Shown here: positions 61,156-64,000 of the stretch, in pieces
Layout of the letters: each line of letters begins with the position of its first letter
How positions within the stretch are numbered: the stretch's first letter is position 1
From: Streptomyces sp. NBC_01304
GTDB taxonomy: Bacteria > Actinomycetota > Actinomycetes > Streptomycetales > Streptomycetaceae
Length of the DNA stretch: 64,000 bases
Assembly: GCF_035975855.1 (NCBI RefSeq)
Contig: NZ_CP109055.1
Location: forward strand, 2,728,001 to 2,792,000
Direction of reading: 5' to 3'
The notes under the pieces: generated by a model
What the model was told of the DNA's origin: nothing
What the model saw: only the letters and a program-made list of their open reading frames with translations
Databases searched by the model: none
Position numbers and translations under genes: made by a program

Positions 61156-62269
61156 GGGGGTCTCCTGGTATGGGTATCCACAGCGACACACGGGTGCCGG
61201 AGCCCGGGCGGCTGGTGAGCTCGAAGCGGCCGCCGAGCTGGTCGACGCGGTCCGCCATGGAGATGAGCCCGTGGCCGCGGCGTGCGGCCTGGGCCTCGTA
61301 GATGTCGAAGCCGATCCCGTCGTCCTGGATCGAGCACGTCACCTGATCGTCCGTGAACTCCACGCGCACCACCAGCCTGCCGGCCTCGCCGTGGACGAGG
61401 GCATTGAGCAGACATTCGCGCAGGACGAGGAAGAGCTCGTCCAGGATCTCCGGACCGGCCACCGACTCGTCGCCGTTCACCTCGACGTCCAGGTCGACAT
61501 CGGGCATCTGCATGGCCGCGACGAAGGCCTCCGTCGCGGCGCTCAGGTTGCCGTCGATACGGGAGTCGTGCAGCCAGGTGATCAGTTCGCGGAGCTGCAG
61601 GAGCGTACTGACCAGGGTGTCCCGGGCGCTGAGCACGAGGCTGGGGTCCCGCTCATGCTCCTGCTCCGCCCCGTCCGTGAGCGTCAGCGCGTGCAGTTCG
61701 AGCTGACGCATGGCCAGGCTGATGTTGTTGCCCACCCTGTCGTGCACGTCCCGCGCCAGGGTGCGGCGCTTGGCCTCGGCGACCTTGTGGACGGCGTCGA
61801 GGAGGGAGTCGTGGTGCCGGGTGTGCAGCTGCCACCGCGCCTGCACGCTGCGGTAGAGCGTGAGCAGCGCTTCGCTGCGCAGCGTCGCGGAGTTGCTGTC
61901 GGTGCCGATGACCTCCCGCAGCGCGGTGGCCACCGTCTCGAAGAGGATCGCGGAGGCCTGCGCCATCTCGGGCTGCTCGATGATCAGGCCGATGCGGTGG
62001 TCGGTCGTCCACCGCGCCGAGCTCTCCGCCTCCTCGACGGTGATGGCACGTCCGGTACGCAGAGTCCGGACGCAGTCGTCGAATACGAGGCCGACCTGCA
62101 GCTCGCAGAACCGCCGTCCCGACGGGTGCCGCAGCATGGAATTCTCTCGCTCCTGTAACAGCGAGATGAATCTTTCGGCGATTTCGGAGCGACGCTTGGT
62201 CAAAGCATCAACTACACCGGGAGAGCCCCCCTTTGGGTGTGGCTCATCCACCTTTTCATTGACAGCCAT
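61145..62269 (-). CDS. cytosolic sensor histidine kinase (HisKA_3 type)
   Basis: 374 aa, no transmembrane segment. A helical N-terminal input region of unknown ligand (20-150), HisKA_3 helix KRRTLARDVHDRVGNNIS with phospho-His176, and a HATPase domain (RECLLNALVHGEAG, DDGIGFD, HGLISMADRVDQLGG). Partner of the overlapping response regulator. Codon 38 is TTA (62156-62158), a possible bldA switch for the whole cluster. ATG 62269 follows GGGGGAG. Confidence 0.92.
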   Translation of the reverse strand: MAVNEKVDEPHPKGGSPGVVDALTKRRSEIAERFISLLQERENSMLRHPSGRRFCELQVGLVFDDCVRTLRTGRAITVEEAESSARWTTDHRIGLIIEQPEMAQASAILFETVATALREVIGTDSNSATLRSEALLTLYRSVQARWQLHTRHHDSLLDAVHKVAEAKRRTLARDVHDRVGNNISLAMRQLELHALTLTDGAEQEHERDPSLVLSARDTLVSTLLQLRELITWLHDSRIDGNLSAATEAFVAAMQMPDVDLDVEVNGDESVAGPEILDELFLVLRECLLNALVHGEAGRLVVRVEFTDDQVTCSIQDDGIGFDIYEAQAARRGHGLISMADRVDQLGGRFELTSRPGSGTRVSLWIPIPGDPRDV

Positions 62270-62596
62270 AACTCCCCCTGTCCATGGCCACCGCAATACT
62301 TTCGAGGCTATCAAGATCCTCTGGGCGCCAACGGTGAGCTAGGTACGCGTATTGCAAAGAGTGCACTCCGCAAGGCGTCGATCATGTACCTATGACCCGA
62401 TTCCGCCGTACGAATGTGACCTGGAGCACTTGGCGGACGAAATCCTGATTCCACTTCACGGAACCCCTATCCAAACCGCCCGTGATGACCGCGAGTTGGA
62501 CGTGCCTGTCCCGAGATAAAGCTCCGCTAGTTCACCCATGGACGGGGAATGCGCCGTCACCGGCCCCGACCGCCCCACGGGCACCCGGAGCCGGGT
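62270..62596. other. 327-bp intergenic region upstream of the kinase
   Basis: No credible gene. It is less GC-rich than its surroundings. It holds a perfect 10-bp palindrome, GAGTGCACTC (62359-62368), and on the - strand a weak promoter-like pair TTGCGG-N16-TACGCG across it, about 80 bp before the kinase start. No clear terminator for the PAP2 gene was found. Confidence 0.45.
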
Positions 62597-63943
62597 TCAG
62601 ACCAGTTCGGGCTGCGGCTCCGCCACCGGCTGCCGCGCCGGTGCGGTCTTCGGCTCCCACAGGTTGGTGGTGCGTACGTAGCCGTAGATCACCGACGCCG
62701 TCACCAGCAGGAGGAGCGGCCCGAAGAGCCACGGGTAGCGGGCCATCTCCATCGGCAGATAGCGGTACGAGACCAGGAGCGCGGCGAAGACCGTCGTGCC
62801 GTACGCGACGAGCTGGATGCCCGACCGGTCCCAGCCGCGCGCCTGCGAGCGCAGGCCCGCCTCGATGGTGAGGGTGAACACCACGCCGGCGAGGATGTCC
62901 ACGCCGTAGTGGTAGCCGAATCCCAGCGTCGCGCTCAGCGTCGCGACCAGCCAGAACGTGCCCGCGTAGCGCAGCGCCCGGGGCGCCTGGCGGGAATGGA
63001 TGAAGATCGCGGTGGCCCACGCCGTGTGCAGGCTGGGCATGCAGTTGCGCGGGGTGAAGTCGTTGAACGGGAGATGCTGCGGGACGGTGACCGACGGCAG
63101 CACGTCGGGCCACAGGTTGGCCACCGCCCACTGGCCGCCCTGGCTGCCGAACGCGTAGACCGGACCGACCACCGGGAAGATCATGTAGATCGCCGGACCG
63201 AACAGGCCGATGACGATGAACGTACGCACCAGATGGTGACGCGGGAAGCTGCGCTCCTTCGCCACGTTGCGCAGCTGGTAGAACGCGATGACGACCGCGG
63301 CCACCGTGAGCTGGGTGTAGACCCAGTGGAGGATGTTCCAGGGGACCGGGCCTGCGGCCTCGAGCAGCCGGCCGACCAGCCACGACGGGTTGGCCAGCGC
63401 GTGATCGGCGGCCGCCAGGTACTCGTCGAGCACGGTCGGGCGGGTCGTCGACGTGATGAGCAGCCAGATGTTGCCCGTCTTGCGGGCGACGAGAAGCAGC
63501 ATGCCCAGGCCGACGCCCTTGAGCAACAGGACGCGTTCCCGGCCGGCGCGGTGCGTGAACGCCATGACCACGCAGGCCAGCATCACCCACAGCGGGCCGG
63601 TGCCGAGCGTGGTCTTCGCGTCGAAGATCAGTCGGACCAGCAACAGGACGACATCGATGCCGACCGCGACACCGAGCGCGGTGAAGCGTTCCCGCCAGGT
63701 GAAGACCACCGTCATCAAGGCCATGCTGACGTACATCAGCGGCCACGATTCCGGTTCGAAGATCAGCTGCTGCATCTCCACGCCGGGGTGGCCGATGATC
63801 GGTCCCCCGCCGTAGCGACGCTCGGCGAACTCCATCGCGACGAAGAATCCGAGGGACGCCACCAGCGCCACCCCGGCCCACAGCATCACCCGCGGCCGAC
63901 GCCACGCGGCGAAGTCAGTTCTGCGGTCTATTCGCGAAGTCAC
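62597..63943 (-). CDS. PAP2-superfamily (AUR1/inositolphosphotransferase-like) membrane protein
   Basis: 448 aa with about ten hydrophobic segments. The C-terminal half has the phosphatase/phosphotransferase signatures PSLHTAWA and GYHYGVDILAG (His and Asp of the C2-C3-like motifs), arranged as in AUR1-type lipid phosphotransferases of actinobacteria. Likely acts on a prenyl or glycero-phospholipid at the membrane. GTG 63943 is chosen, with GGGGAG upstream; TTG 63964 would add seven residues. Probably outside the polyketide cluster. Confidence 0.83.
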   Translation of the reverse strand: MTSRIDRRTDFAAWRRPRVMLWAGVALVASLGFFVAMEFAERRYGGGPIIGHPGVEMQQLIFEPESWPLMYVSMALMTVVFTWRERFTALGVAVGIDVVLLLVRLIFDAKTTLGTGPLWVMLACVVMAFTHRAGRERVLLLKGVGLGMLLLVARKTGNIWLLITSTTRPTVLDEYLAAADHALANPSWLVGRLLEAAGPVPWNILHWVYTQLTVAAVVIAFYQLRNVAKERSFPRHHLVRTFIVIGLFGPAIYMIFPVVGPVYAFGSQGGQWAVANLWPDVLPSVTVPQHLPFNDFTPRNCMPSLHTAWATAIFIHSRQAPRALRYAGTFWLVATLSATLGFGYHYGVDILAGVVFTLTIEAGLRSQARGWDRSGIQLVAYGTTVFAALLVSYRYLPMEMARYPWLFGPLLLLVTASVIYGYVRTTNLWEPKTAPARQPVAEPQPELV

Positions 63944-64000
63944 CCGCGATGCTCCCCGTATCAATGTTTTGGCCAGTTGTTGGATTTTGGGTCAGACAGT

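Overview
The window reads as chromosomal DNA of a Streptomyces-type actinomycete. GC is very high, there is a four-gene conservon (signal-relay operon), a DpsC/CerJ-like ketosynthase III, modular type I PKS genes, rare in-frame TTA codons, and GTG/TTG starts with AGGAGG-like ribosome sites. No tRNA, rRNA, CRISPR array or replication origin was seen.

Left part (1-24.6 kb), mostly metabolic and regulatory genes: glyoxylate carboligase with twin operator-like palindromes; a zinc-ribbon/degenerate Mrr-like protein; a GNAT acetyltransferase; an ECF41-type sigma factor divergent from a FAD/NAD oxidoreductase that carries an ECF41-like promoter; an acyl-CoA ligase followed by a decayed copy of a second ligase; an OpuC-type osmolyte ABC transporter whose binding-protein gene is separated from the ATPase/permease genes by a conservon (cvnA-D); a histidine-ammonia-lyase-like gene with an altered MIO triad; a GAF-LuxR regulator; a LysE exporter; an AlkZ-like glycosylase; CorA; a secreted lipase-like lipoprotein; and a TetR regulator.

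Right part (about 24.8-62.3 kb), a polyketide gene cluster. The + strand carries type II thioesterase, PptH-like phosphopantetheine hydrolase and Sfp-type phosphopantetheinyl transferase in tight order. An IS5-family-like element and a MITE-like element are nested exactly in the transferase stop codon. On the - strand, reading from 59.25 kb down to 28.3 kb, come a KAS III-like enzyme with Ser in place of Cys, PKS1 (KSQ loading module plus two KS-AT-DH-KR-ACP modules), PKS2 (two more KS-AT-DH-KR-ACP modules), two NTF2/SnoaL-like proteins, a flavin monooxygenase, a double-hotdog thioesterase and an MFS exporter. Upstream lie an HSL-type esterase and a NarL-type two-component system, then a PAP2/AUR1-like membrane phosphatase.

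How the cluster probably works (inference). KSQ decarboxylates malonyl-ACP to give acetyl. Modules 1-2 have malonyl-type ATs and modules 3-4 methylmalonyl-type ATs. All four DH and KR domains keep their catalytic motifs, so the predicted chain is 2,4-dimethyldeca-2,4,6,8-tetraenoyl-ACP. PKS2 ends without a thioesterase, so release or transfer falls to the KAS III-like enzyme, the hotdog thioesterase or the esterase. The flavoenzyme plus the two NTF2-fold proteins recall epoxidation followed by epoxide opening or cyclisation. I could not match the whole set to a known compound. TTA codons in the sensor kinase and the esterase suggest bldA-dependent timing.
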